Below, piece after piece: positions 21,354 to 31,489 of a DNA stretch of 64,000 nt (the stretch's first letter is position 1; every line of letters starts with the position of its first letter). This DNA is from Marsupella aquatica (taxonomy: Eukaryota > Marchantiophyta). Position numbers and translations under genes: made by a program. The stretch lies in contig OZ316891.1 in the NCBI GenBank assembly GCA_973895155.1, positions 23,374,001 through 23,438,000 of the forward strand, given 5' to 3'. The notes below the pieces were generated by a model. The model did not search any database, was not told where the DNA came from, and was given only the letters and a program-made list of their open reading frames with translations.

Positions 21354-23330
21354 TTTAATTTGGCAAATCACTCCAAAGTTGTACGACTTGAGAGTGATTT
21401 CCCCAAAGGTGCATCATGCTTTAAGTAAACGCATAAATATGTGTCCAAAGTGTTTATGTCGCAGCTAGTGGTTGGACAATGATGAGTATAGTGTCCCGCA
21501 CCCATTGGAGGGGTTCTCACCTCTATGTGGGGCCCCATGGCACTCTAGGGCCCACCTCAAGCCCCTAGCCCCAAACTGGTCATTTGTGCTTTTCCTTAAA
21601 GACTGTATGAGGGACCCATATTAAAATGACCACAAATCCAATCATTAGACTGATATGACTCTCCATTGACAATTTTAATGAACCTACTTTTAGTCATTGG
21701 TATTTATGACGGGCCATTGCTCACATATGACCCAATAAAGGCCCTAGTACCTCCAAAGAGAGCCAACTTTAGATTCCTTGCAAGGTTGGAATATTCCTCT
21801 TCCCTAAACCCGCACCCGCACCATACTGAGAAGCACAACTTCCCTCCCCATTCCATTGGTGCAACACTACCTCTTGGAGAACCAAAAAACAACTTTTATT
21901 TGCCTTTGGATGTGATGGTGTGCATGCATGGACACACTTTTGGCAAATCACTCCAGAGTCGTACGACTTGGGAGTGATTTCCCCAAAGGTGCATCATGCC
22001 TTAAGTAAATGCAAAAACATGTGTCCAAAGTGTTTATGTCGCAACTAATGGTTGGACAATGATGAGTACAGTGTCCCGCACCTAGTGGAGGGGTTCTCAC
22101 CTCAAAGTGGGGCCCCATGGCACTCTAGGGCCCACCTCAAGCCCCTAGTCCCAAACTGGTCATTTGTGCTTTTCCATAAAGACTGCATGAGGGACCCCTC
22201 AAATGACCACAAATCCAGTCATTAGACTGATATGACTCTCCATATGACAGTTTTAATGACCCTACTTTTAGTCATTGGTATTTATGACGGGCCATTGCTC
22301 ACATATGACCCAATAAAGGCCCTAGTATCTCCAAAGAGAGCCAACTTTAGATTCCTTGCAAGGTTGGAATATTCCTCTTCCCTAAACCCGCACCCACACC
22401 ATACTGAGAAGCACAACTCCCCTGCCCATTCCATTGGTGCAGCACTACCTCTTGGAGAACCAAAAAATGACTTTTATTTGCCTTTGGATGTGATGGTATG
22501 CATGCATGGTGACACTTTTGACAAATCACTCCAAAGTCATACGACTTGGGAGTGATTTCCCCAAAGGTGCATCATGCCTTAAGTAAACGCAAAAACATGT
22601 GTCCAAAGTGCTTATGTCGCAAATAGTGGTTGGACAATGATGAGTATAGTGTCCCGCACCTAGTGGAGGGGTTCTCACCTCTATGTGGGGCCCCATTGCA
22701 CTCTAGGGCCCACCTCCAGCCCCTAGCCCCAAACTGGTCATTAGTGCTTGTGTTTAATGACTGCATGAGGGACCACACAAATGACCACAAGTCCAGTCAC
22801 TTGACTTATATGACAGTCCATATGACAAATTTAATGACCCTACTTGTAGTCATTGGTATTTGTGATGCAAAGTTTTTTAGAAATGACCCAATAAAGATTA
22901 CACTGGCTCCTTGAATGCCCCATCACTATTCATTTGCAAATTAAAATATTCCCCATCCAAACACCAGCACAAACATGACACAATTACAACAAAGGATGAT
23001 AACCTTCCATTGGTATTGCCCTACTTCTTGGAGAGACAAAAAGACTTCATTTGCCTTTGGATACGATAGTATGCATCTATATATGGTAACACTTCTGGCA
23101 AATCACTCCAAAGGTGTATGACTTGAGAGTGATTTCCCCAAAGCTAGGTGCATCATGCCTTAAGTAAATGCAAGACATGTGTTCAAATTGCTAATGCCGC
23201 AACCAGTGGGAGGACAATGATGAGTATTGTGTCCCGCATTTAGTGGAAGTGTTATCAACTATATCAATGACTCTACAATTATGACCGGTGTCTGGAATAA
23301 CTATTGAGTATTTTAATCTTCATATCTCTT
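21354..23330. repeat. ~580-bp tandem repeat array, right part
   Basis: Continuation of the array with GGCAAATCACTCC-type landmarks at 21362, 21942, 22520 and 23098 (periods 580, 578, 578). The copies are highly similar to one another, and closer to each other than to those left of the insertion. The last unit is incomplete. Confidence 0.87.
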
Positions 23331-23341
23331 GGGTTCTTTAA

Positions 23342-23590
23342 TGACTCTATAAGTAGTCATTTATGCAATAAGTCCATAATGACTATATGTTATTGTAAAC
23401 ATTGATATATCGTGATTTTTAGATTGACCCTATATTTAGTCATTTATGCAACAAGTCCATAATGACAGTATGTTGTTGTAAACACTGATATATCCTAGTT
23501 TTAGTATTGACTCTGGAGTTAGTCATTTATGAGAGAAGTCCATAATGACGGTATGTTCTTATAAATACTGATACATGTCCTAATTTCAAG
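23342..23590. repeat. Three ~83-bp tandem repeats
   Basis: Units begin TGACTCTAT (23342), TGACCCTAT (23424) and TGACTCTGG (23508), each with TAGTCATTTATG and AAGTCCATAATGAC. They appear to be an amplified fragment of the adjacent ~580-bp unit, since they share its TGAC...GTCATT core. Confidence 0.75.
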
Positions 23591-23959
23591 ATTGACCCTA
23601 GGGTTGGGGTATTTACATAAGACAGGAAACAGGAAAATAGGAAACCCAAAACAGGAAACGATGACAAGAAACAGGAAACCAAATATAGAAAACTTCAGCA
23701 AAGAATGCCCAAAATTATTTAGGTGTGAACAAAGAACTTGACATTCAAAACAGGACGTTTAGAAGATTTGAGTCAAATGCACAAAAAATGGTCAAGAATA
23801 GCGCCAGGCGCTCGTTTAAAAAGCTTATGGGAACTGTACATTTAAAACCATTTTGACCGCTATCCGTTAGCGAATAGCAAATCCGTCCCAAAGAACAAAA
23901 ACTCATGTACAAGAAGATATCAAAGAATGTGCAGCATCTCGGTCGGGCAAGTGATCACG

Positions 23960-23976
23960 CTAGCGCCTGGCGCTAG
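23960..23976. repeat. Perfect palindrome CTAGCGCC-T-GGCGCTAG
   Basis: A 17-nt inverted repeat with a 1-nt centre. Related copies occur at 23800-23812, 24200-24212 (one arm imperfect), 24506-24522 and 25452-25466. At 23960 and 24506 its CTA is the reverse complement of the stop codon of a minus-strand ORF. Confidence 0.8.
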
Positions 23977-24157
23977 TCCTTTCGGTTGTGGAAGAACCGT
24001 TGTCGTCCTCAATGCCAGCCTTAGATGTGGTTGTGTTGGGAGTAAAACCGTTCTCACCATCAATGCCAAGGATGGCATTCTCCTCACACCTCTTTGGCAG
24101 AGGCGGGTAACGACAAACCAAATCCAACCAATTTGCACATCCGACGCCAATCCACAA
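23960..24157 (-). CDS. Short ORF ending in TSARR, unrecognised
   Basis: A 65-codon frame whose last ~17 residues (IEDDNGSSTTERTSARR) align with the end of the ORF at 24506-24982. The closing codons ACT AGC GCC AGG CGC TAG are themselves a palindrome. It could be the last exon of a duplicated gene. No domain is recognised. Confidence 0.35.
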   Translation of the reverse strand: MWIGVGCANWLDLVCRYPPLPKRCEENAILGIDGENGFTPNTTTSKAGIEDDNGSSTTERTSARR

Positions 24158-24505
24158 TCCACGAAGTCTTGTGATAGAAAATTAATTTACTAATATGGTA
24201 GTGCCAGGCGCTTACAAAAGTTCAAAATGATCCGAGGTGTCCACCCCGTAAACCAAAGGATCGCAAAATTCAAAAAGCAACGCGTATCGCGCATCCTATG
24301 CCTATTGCTTGATACTATCGAGACGATAAACTAGCGTCACTTGTTAGATCTATAGACAAGCGATGACAAAAATGGCTAAGACATGTATCAAATAATCTGT
24401 AAGAGATAGATCAAATAAGCTGTAGCCATATGCAAGACACACCCTAAACTGAACTCATCAACACATTTTGCAAACTACGCAATGTCCATTGTGAAGGTGA
24501 CCATA

Positions 24506-24982
24506 CTAGCGTCGGGCGCTAGTCCACTCATTCGTAGATGAGCCACAATCGTCGTCAATTCTAGCTGTAGATTGGACTGAATCAGGAACGAAACCATGCT
24601 CTCGGGTCCTGATGTAAGAGGCAGATGGACTTTGCTCGTCACCGCTTCGGGGAAACACGCCAGGAACGGTGGTGTTCTGGAAATCTACACGGCCAAATTC
24701 TTCCTGTTTCCTCATTTCATCCTCCCGAGTTGGACTATGGGGAGGAGGTGGCCAGTGAACAAAAAACCTTTTCGCAAACCTCCTTGGCAAAGAAATTCTT
24801 AGCCACGGGATCAGCGTTTCACCAGGACTAATCGCTTTGTCTTGCGGAAGGTTGAAGCGGTTGCGGAAGGCACTTGTTTCCAACCATTCGGGCTGTTCAG
24901 TCACGGGAACCAAACTCTCTTCCAAAATGATCGTACTGTGTCTTTGAAAGTAGGCTGCGGAGATTCTCTGGGGATTATCCAT
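24506..24982 (-). CDS. 158-aa ORF, unrecognised
   Basis: Frame with an ATG at 24982-24980 in a CCATGG context. It is rich in Arg, Pro, Ser and Glu and has no recognisable domain. It shares its C-terminal motif (IDDDCGSSTNEWTSARR) and terminal palindrome with the ORF at 23960-24157, indicating a local duplication of the 3' end. Neighbouring DNA holds no further convincing exon. It may be part of an unknown repetitive element carrying these palindromes. Confidence 0.4.
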   Translation of the reverse strand: MDNPQRISAAYFQRHSTIILEESLVPVTEQPEWLETSAFRNRFNLPQDKAISPGETLIPWLRISLPRRFAKRFFVHWPPPPHSPTREDEMRKQEEFGRVDFQNTTVPGVFPRSGDEQSPSASYIRTREHGFVPDSVQSTARIDDDCGSSTNEWTSARR

Positions 24983-26117
24983 GGCAGGTCATCAAAAGAT
25001 CTCGAACACAATCAAAAGTGGAAAGCACTATAAGATGATAATGGCGGATCACACTGAGAACTGATGCAATACAGGGCATTCAGGACATAATCGCTCAAAG
25101 TTTATAGGGATTAGGGTGTAACCTTGTGGCGACCTGAACCGCCCGCTCCATCCGAAAATGGTGGTAGCACCCTCAAACTCCCGTTATGGTCTAAAAAGGA
25201 AACGGCCGATTCAACATGAAACGGGCGTTTTCACCACACATGACCATCGCGGCAGACCAGACAAAATATTAACGGGAAATTTGACTGATGTCATCCAAAA
25301 GGTACGGGAGTACCAATGTACCAGCATCATGACCGTTATACAATTATAGTAGGGCGCTACTATAATAGAAAGTGTACTTCGAGCGGACACTCCATGGTTA
25401 CAACTGACATATAATATTTTTATTGTGCAGTATTTCTGGCATACATTTGGGTAGCGCCCGGCGCTAGCATAGTTGCACTAAAAAATACACCCAAATTAAC
25501 AACAGAGATCCAAGTTAATTTGAGCACTCCGATTCACTGGATTCGGACTTGTCGGTAGATTGTGCCTTGATGTCTAAAAATTTGCTCTTGGCCATATCAT
25601 CCACAAATCGGTTCCGCATAAATTTTCTATCAGACCCCCTCCTTAATCTCAAGCCTTTATTCCTTAAATAATCCTTTACTCCCATACAACTCCGCATTAA
25701 ACTTCTTACAATTCCCACGACACACCTACTCGTGTTTATTTTATTGAGCGCCAACTGCAATACAGGTATCGCTCTTCACATCAGATATCAATCGCTAGAG
25801 AGTCACAAACATTGGAAGCAAAGTGAACACCGATACCTGTATCGAAAGTGCCTTTTAGAGCAGGAGTCCAAAGGCCATCAAGTCGGTGGATTTCCCAAAA
25901 TTTTGTCGCATGGAACTTGGAGTTTATGGGCTCATCGGTTTTGGGATTCTTTTTGGGTTGGTGTGTTGCTCGGTTTGGGCAGAGTCTCCCTGGTTTGATG
26001 GCTTTTGGCTTGGCTTTTGGCTCTTTTCAGGTGAGGGATTGATCAGGTAAAGGATTAGATTACTTAGCATAAATGCTCTCTTTCCCAGAGATTCTGATTG
26101 GCCTGGGCCCTGGTGGT
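24983..26117. other. Unrecognised intergenic region
   Basis: No supported gene. It holds one more TAGCGCC-C-GGCGCTA palindrome (25452-25466). An 81-codon frame at 25515-25760 (minus) is Ser/Arg/Lys-rich and not recognised. Confidence 0.4.
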
Positions 26118-28930
26118 TGTGACACGGGCAACGTATCACTTAACCGAACGCAGGTCCTAGATTAGGACTTATACGGTCATTAGGACCGTAGCCGTAGTGT
26201 AGAATAGCACGAATAGCCATCTTTGCCATTATGAATAGATTACGGGTAGGTTAGTTGATCGAATGATTACAAATTAAGGTAGAGGATTATTACGCTTGAT
26301 TGCGGTATGGTGGCAGCGGTGGAGTAAAAATCCGTTAGGAGAATCACGCTTGGACCAAGACACCGACTTCAGCTCATTATCAACGACCAAAACAGCCTTG
26401 AGAATGGCCTTTCCCTCTCACGCTCAAGCTCACCCTGGCACCTCCATAAGAGCAAAGTCGATGGAGCTGCGGGCCATTTGCTCATTTCTACCTTCAGAAT
26501 TTGCAGACGCTGCCATTCTCTCGCCTTTTTGCTCAAATCAAGCTGACCTTTACGAGGAGATCATCGAGGGATAAGAGCGGATTGTGGCAAGATTTAGTCA
26601 GGGCAAGTAAGGCCTCCACCAGTAAGCGGACCGGCCGGGCGGGAATGCGGACTCGGCGAACCAGACTACAAAGGTTAGTATGACCCTTACAACCTTGGGA
26701 TTCTGGACCTTGTTTGGCGAGGTAGGTGCTAAGTTCTCCAAGACTTACTGGTACTCTTGTCCCAAGAAAGCCGCTTACAAAAGAAGATACGCATACGGCT
26801 TAACTTCATACAGACTACCCTACACATGATTGAGCCACAATCTGAGATCTCCCTCTACACGATCGTACAGGTGGAATAGTACAAACGGCAGAACTGGGCC
26901 CAATTCTTTTACCGTAGGTTCTCGGGAGAGCTTAAGCGGGCTCAGGGAGGAATGGCTATTGGGGGAAAGACTTACTTGGGAAGTCATATCGCCATCATCC
27001 TCGCTTGGTACAAGGCACGGCGGGAGGCTAGAGGAAAGAATATGGCCACCTTAGCCCCGACTAATGTCACCCCCACTCCAGAGGAGGCATCCCCGAGCGA
27101 GCGGACTACCGTGCCTCGGGCAAACCCCAAGCCGGAGGCCCCAACTAATACTCCGTCACCCCCTCTTGGTGAAATTCCATCACCCCCTTCCGTCGAGCCT
27201 TCGCTACCTGCAATACAACCACCCCCTATCCCTCCACCACCTGAAGAAACCTTCCCCTCCCTAGTGCAGACTACGGAGGAGCTCACCACCCCGCCTGAGG
27301 AACCACCGGTGCCCGAGAGGATGGAGGACTACCAAGTAGCCCTGGGGAGCATGGCCTACGCCTTGGTCTAGAAGTTTAGTCAGACTCTGTCAGGGGAGCT
27401 AGCGACGTACATTGGACAACAAGTCTCAGCGTACTTTCAACCAGCCTTCTTCATGTTAGAGCACCAACCACGGATCGTAAGCCGCTTGGAAGAAGAACTC
27501 ATGGCAAAGGGGAATGAGATCGGGCGCCTCCAAATGCTGGTAGAACACCTCGAGGAGGAGGCCACTACCCGCCGTGAGGAGTTAGTCTGCACCGTCAAAC
27601 AACGGGATGGACTAACCCAGGAGTTGAGCGGGGTGCAAGTGGATCTCAAGAAGCTGGATGACACCGTGCTTCAGTTGTGCTCGGAATCCTCGGCTCGGGT
27701 TACCAGCCTGACCGACCTCAACAACCAATTCCTACAAGCAGCTCAGCAGGTGGCTAGTCTCTCTACCAAATGAGATAAATTGCTGGCGCAGGACCAGACC
27801 CATCGTGACTCCATCGACCAGCTCAACCTAGAGGTAGCACGGCTCCAGACAGAGGCCGATGAAGCTGCAAACAAGGCGGAGGAGGCGGTGCGGGACAACA
27901 AGGCCTTGCAGGACCACGTTACCCTGCTCGTCCTCCAATGGGGAAGACCAGGGCCCACCCCTGATCAAGGCGGCTCGAGGTCTCACCCCAACAGGGGGAC
28001 AAACCCTGATCCGACCACAGCACGCACATAAGGGGTGGTTAGCGGAGGGTGTGAGCAGGCACCGCGCCGGGCAGTTGAGTCAGCAACATCTTTTTGATTA
28101 GGCTTAACAACAAAATAGCTATCATTAGGCACCGATTAGCGGCACAACAGGAAGAAATAGGACAAGATCAGTTAGGATCAGTCGATGTAGGATAGAGTCC
28201 ATCAACGGACTAGATTGTGGTCAGTAGACTTAGCTGCTGCCACCCCGGTCAGCGCCCTTGCCGCCGACGGTCAACCGGTCAGAGGAGTGTGGCCGGCTAG
28301 TCAGAAGGTAGTTAGTCAGTAGGCATTACCCCGGAAGGTAGTATCTTCTGGTTCCTTTCCGCAACCGTAGTATTTAGGCTTCCCCTTCCGCAATGGGAGG
28401 GGGGAGAAGGCTTAGTTACTTATTTCAGCATAAGAAAAGGCGAGGCACAGGGAGTCCCGGCCTGAGCAGGGTCAGAGTGCACTAAGGAGTGAGAGCCAGA
28501 GTCAAGCTTGTTGGGCAAGTGCGGGGCGGGGCCTCGTAGAGACTGGGCATCGACTGCCGTTGGGCCTGCTGACCCCCTTAGAAGTTGAGTCAACTATGTA
28601 AACCGATTCTTCGCTGAGTAAATATAGTCTTTCCCTCTAATGTTTCCGCGAGTAACTGGTGTTGTGTGTATGCTTTGTCTGCGCAAAGGCGCCATTTCAA
28701 GGGACGTACCGGGTGCCGACTAATAGTGGGGATTGCCACCCATTGCATGTCACAAGGTTCTGTCGCGTCGATGGCTTGAAAGCCCCAAGCCGGGAGTTAG
28801 TCCGAGTCACTAACTGTGGGAATTCCAGCGGTGGAAAACAAATATACCTATGATTAGTACGAGTTGCGTAAGTGTTATACCAGTAAGTATATTGCCTTAG
28901 CCTGACTTAGGGCTAATCGAGGCCACTACA
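26118..28930 (+). mobile_element. Decayed ORF-bearing LTR, plus strand
   Basis: A plus-strand relative of the solo LTR at 17354-21348. It starts TGTGACACGGG, sharing TGTGAC with the other LTRs, and contains a pseudogene with the same domain order. The end near 28930 (GAGGCCACTACA) is only approximate. No target duplication was found, so it is old or truncated. Confidence 0.55.
26826..28031 (+). pseudogene. LTR-ORF homologue with three nonsense codons
   Basis: A single frame of ~400 codons homologous to the ORF at 18308-20881: IEPQSEIS...IVQVE against MEPRGEIS...VIQVE, then YKRQNW, IGGKTYLGSHIAIIL (against IGGKAYFASHIEIIL), a Pro/Thr-rich linker and a long coiled coil. It is interrupted by TAG near 26877, TAG near 27369 and TGA near 27771, with no frameshift. 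The N-terminal half of the parent ORF is not recognisable. Confidence 0.75.
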
Positions 28931-30492
28931 CACCTCCTTGCCCAAACCCTCACCCCTACTGGTGGCCCTGGGCCCTCACTAAGGGAAATGTAATGAGACA
29001 TACCTCTGACTGAAGGCCCCCCAGGTACCCCTTGTTATATTTTGGAAGAACATTAAAATGTATCTTGTTCGTTCTAAAAAGAATTTTCAGTCCTATATAA
29101 AACTTACCTATGTTATTGTAATCAAATAGATTTGGGGATTTAAAACACCCTTCACTTGTTATAAAAAAATCTTTTGCGAAGAGATTCAATCATGAATGCA
29201 CATTTTATTTAATGTACCATTAGGTCGCCCCATGGAACTAAACTGGATTTAAGGCCCGGGTTAGGGGCGCGGCAGTGGTTCTGTCGGGCCTGGTGGGATG
29301 TCCTTTCCCTCTATCTTTTATACACAAGCTGTAGGGGTTGTCGTGCTGTGTTGGAGTTTTGTTCTGCCATGGTGACGACAATTATGCCGTTGGCACCATT
29401 CTTTTGTGGTAAGTTTTGGTTCTTTGTTAGGTTGGTGGGGGGTTCAGTGGGCTGGTTTTCCCCTTCCCTTGCCTAGAAATTGGGCTTGTTTTGCTTCTGC
29501 CCTCCTGGCAGGGTGGAGTTTCCTTTGTTGTTCTTTACGATTCTGGTGCTATGAGTTCCCCCCGACTGTAGGGTCTTTGCAAATTTAATAATTATATAAA
29601 AAGTCCAAGGTGATTCTGTTGGTACTTTCTGGTAATCCACTAACCTTTCACTTTTCTATACTGATGTGGATAAAGATTGACATTGTCTATGCTTAGTAAA
29701 GCTGGAGACAAAAAAAATTCATGTGGAAGTTCAATAGCTTCCAAAGTAGATCAATATCAGTTATTCCAATCTCCAGTATAAGTATTAGTACAATATTCCA
29801 AGACAGAAAATGATGCTCTCATGGACCACAACGATGGTCTTTTGAAACCCCCATGGACCACATTTCCCAAAAATTGAGTTTAATTGTAATAACTTGATGC
29901 TCATAAAATTCACTGTCACTTTTATGGAAATGTGGCTTACCTACTCCTCCAGCGCATCCTCAAAACTAAAAAATGTTTGAATTTGGCCATTTTGGTTGAA
30001 TGAGTTATCCATCATGGAATGATGAGAGGTAAATTCTAGTAGAACTAATTTTCATTGTGTTAGTATGAAGTATGTGAGCTTGTGTTTTTTCAGGGCTCCT
30101 CCTTCTCTAGTTGCCTTGGAGGTGCAAAACTAAAAACAATTTAAGGACTTATAATCATCAAGTTATAAGCCCAAAACTCCCATGGACAATCAACATGTGG
30201 TCCACAAGAGCATTGTGTCCAACATGGATGTTCATTTACTTTTCACTTTCTCCAAGACGGGCTCCAAGACATCATCATAAAAAAGGTAAATGTATTGTAA
30301 TAAACTGCAACTCAAATTATTTCATTGAAAGCTCAAGTTGATCACATCATCATTTTAATATGTACTAATATGGAAGTCTAGCTTGTAACACTTGCCTTCA
30401 ACATGGGTACATTTAGTTCCGTGTCGGTAATCACACATCAAAATGTGGTAATATACCAACTGTGTGCATAACTAAAACAGGCTTCTGCGCTA
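28931..30492. other. Unrecognised intergenic region
   Basis: AT-rich except 29220-29540. No coding frame, RNA gene or clear repeat could be supported. Confidence 0.4.
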
Positions 30493-31489
30493 TCACACCT
30501 GTGTCCTAGGACTCAATTTGATTGGGTATCCTCCTTTTACCTTGGGGGTAAGGGTTTCATACATTATACCCTTATCAGGTTCGGCTCTCTCATGCCTGCA
30601 CAAGAAATCAAGCCAAGAACACTTAATAATGTCAAAATTGAAACCGTGGAATTTATACTTGGGTGGTAAGTTGCAAGGGTTTTTCACATATTACTACTAA
30701 TTAGCAAACAGAAGTCAAGCTAGAGTTGGGTCTAGGCTTCTAGAGTGAAACCTCTAGACCCTAACTCTAGGGCCCCACCAAATGTATGCGTATGGAGAGC
30801 AGAATTGAGAATCGAATGTATGGTATATCAAAATGGATCATGCAAGTTGATTTTTGTTATCATTCTATTGCCATTCAAAGAATGAGCATTCAGGCTCGTC
30901 ATTCAAAACTAAGACAGACATGTTGTGCAGTCTCATTGGTAAAGAGTATCCTGAGTTAGGTTCCTCATTTCTTTGAGGGCTAGCTATAGTCCACAAGGGT
31001 TCACAGGCCATGCCCCCCTAGAGTAAGCAGGCAAGTGAATATTGTAGAAGATCTGAGAAGAATAGAAGAGATAAAAGCTGAGAACGACATTGTGCTATAA
31101 TATTTCAACAAAATACCATTTATGACGTTCAAATATTCTACTGCCATTTCAAGCTCCAGACCTCTAGATATCCGAACGGCCATGCCAGATTCAAACCGAG
31201 AGAAACAAAGCATGCTCCGTACCTGGCAACGGCGAAAGACCTCCGGATAGTCAATCAGATACTTAAGGATCCATACAAGAGTCGTCGTGGTAGTGTCAGA
31301 AGCAGCGAAGTTTATAAAAAAAAACATGTTCTCGGCAAGCGTGAAATCATCGAGATGCTTCAGCTCTTCTAGCCCTTCAGGGTCATCCCGAGCTGCCAGT
31401 AGAGCTCCGAAGAAAACGCCCTCGAAAGTCTTCTGGCCCTTCGTCGACTCAATCAGAGTTTGGAAGTATGCTACCAAATTTGCCCGTGC
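30493..31489 (-). pseudogene. Cytochrome P450 gene fragment (CYP85-clan-like)
   Basis: Two exon-like blocks of a P450 monooxygenase. Block 1 (31489-31223, 89 codons) is bounded by a CAG acceptor and a CAG/GTACGG donor; it encodes helices leading into the I-helix oxygen-binding motif AASDTTTTT and WILKYLIDYPEV. Block 2 (30595-30493) starts after TTGTGCAG and encodes the C-terminal strand motif PKVKGGYPIKLSPR with a stop. The exons for the K-helix ExxR and the heme-binding Cys loop, expected between them, are not present in the 627 bp separating the blocks. The N-terminal membrane anchor was not found upstream. It is therefore probably a non-functional remnant. CYP85-clan membership is inferred from the I-helix and C-terminal patterns. 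Confidence 0.65.

Noticed and set aside
21666-22555. Similar ~100-codon frames in successive ~580-bp units.
   Set aside because: Unit length is not a multiple of three in most copies, starts are not conserved and similarity is equal outside the frames; they follow from DNA repetition.
26113-28935. Target-site duplication around the plus-strand LTR remnant.
   Set aside because: Flanks GTGGT and CACCT do not match, and the right end is uncertain.
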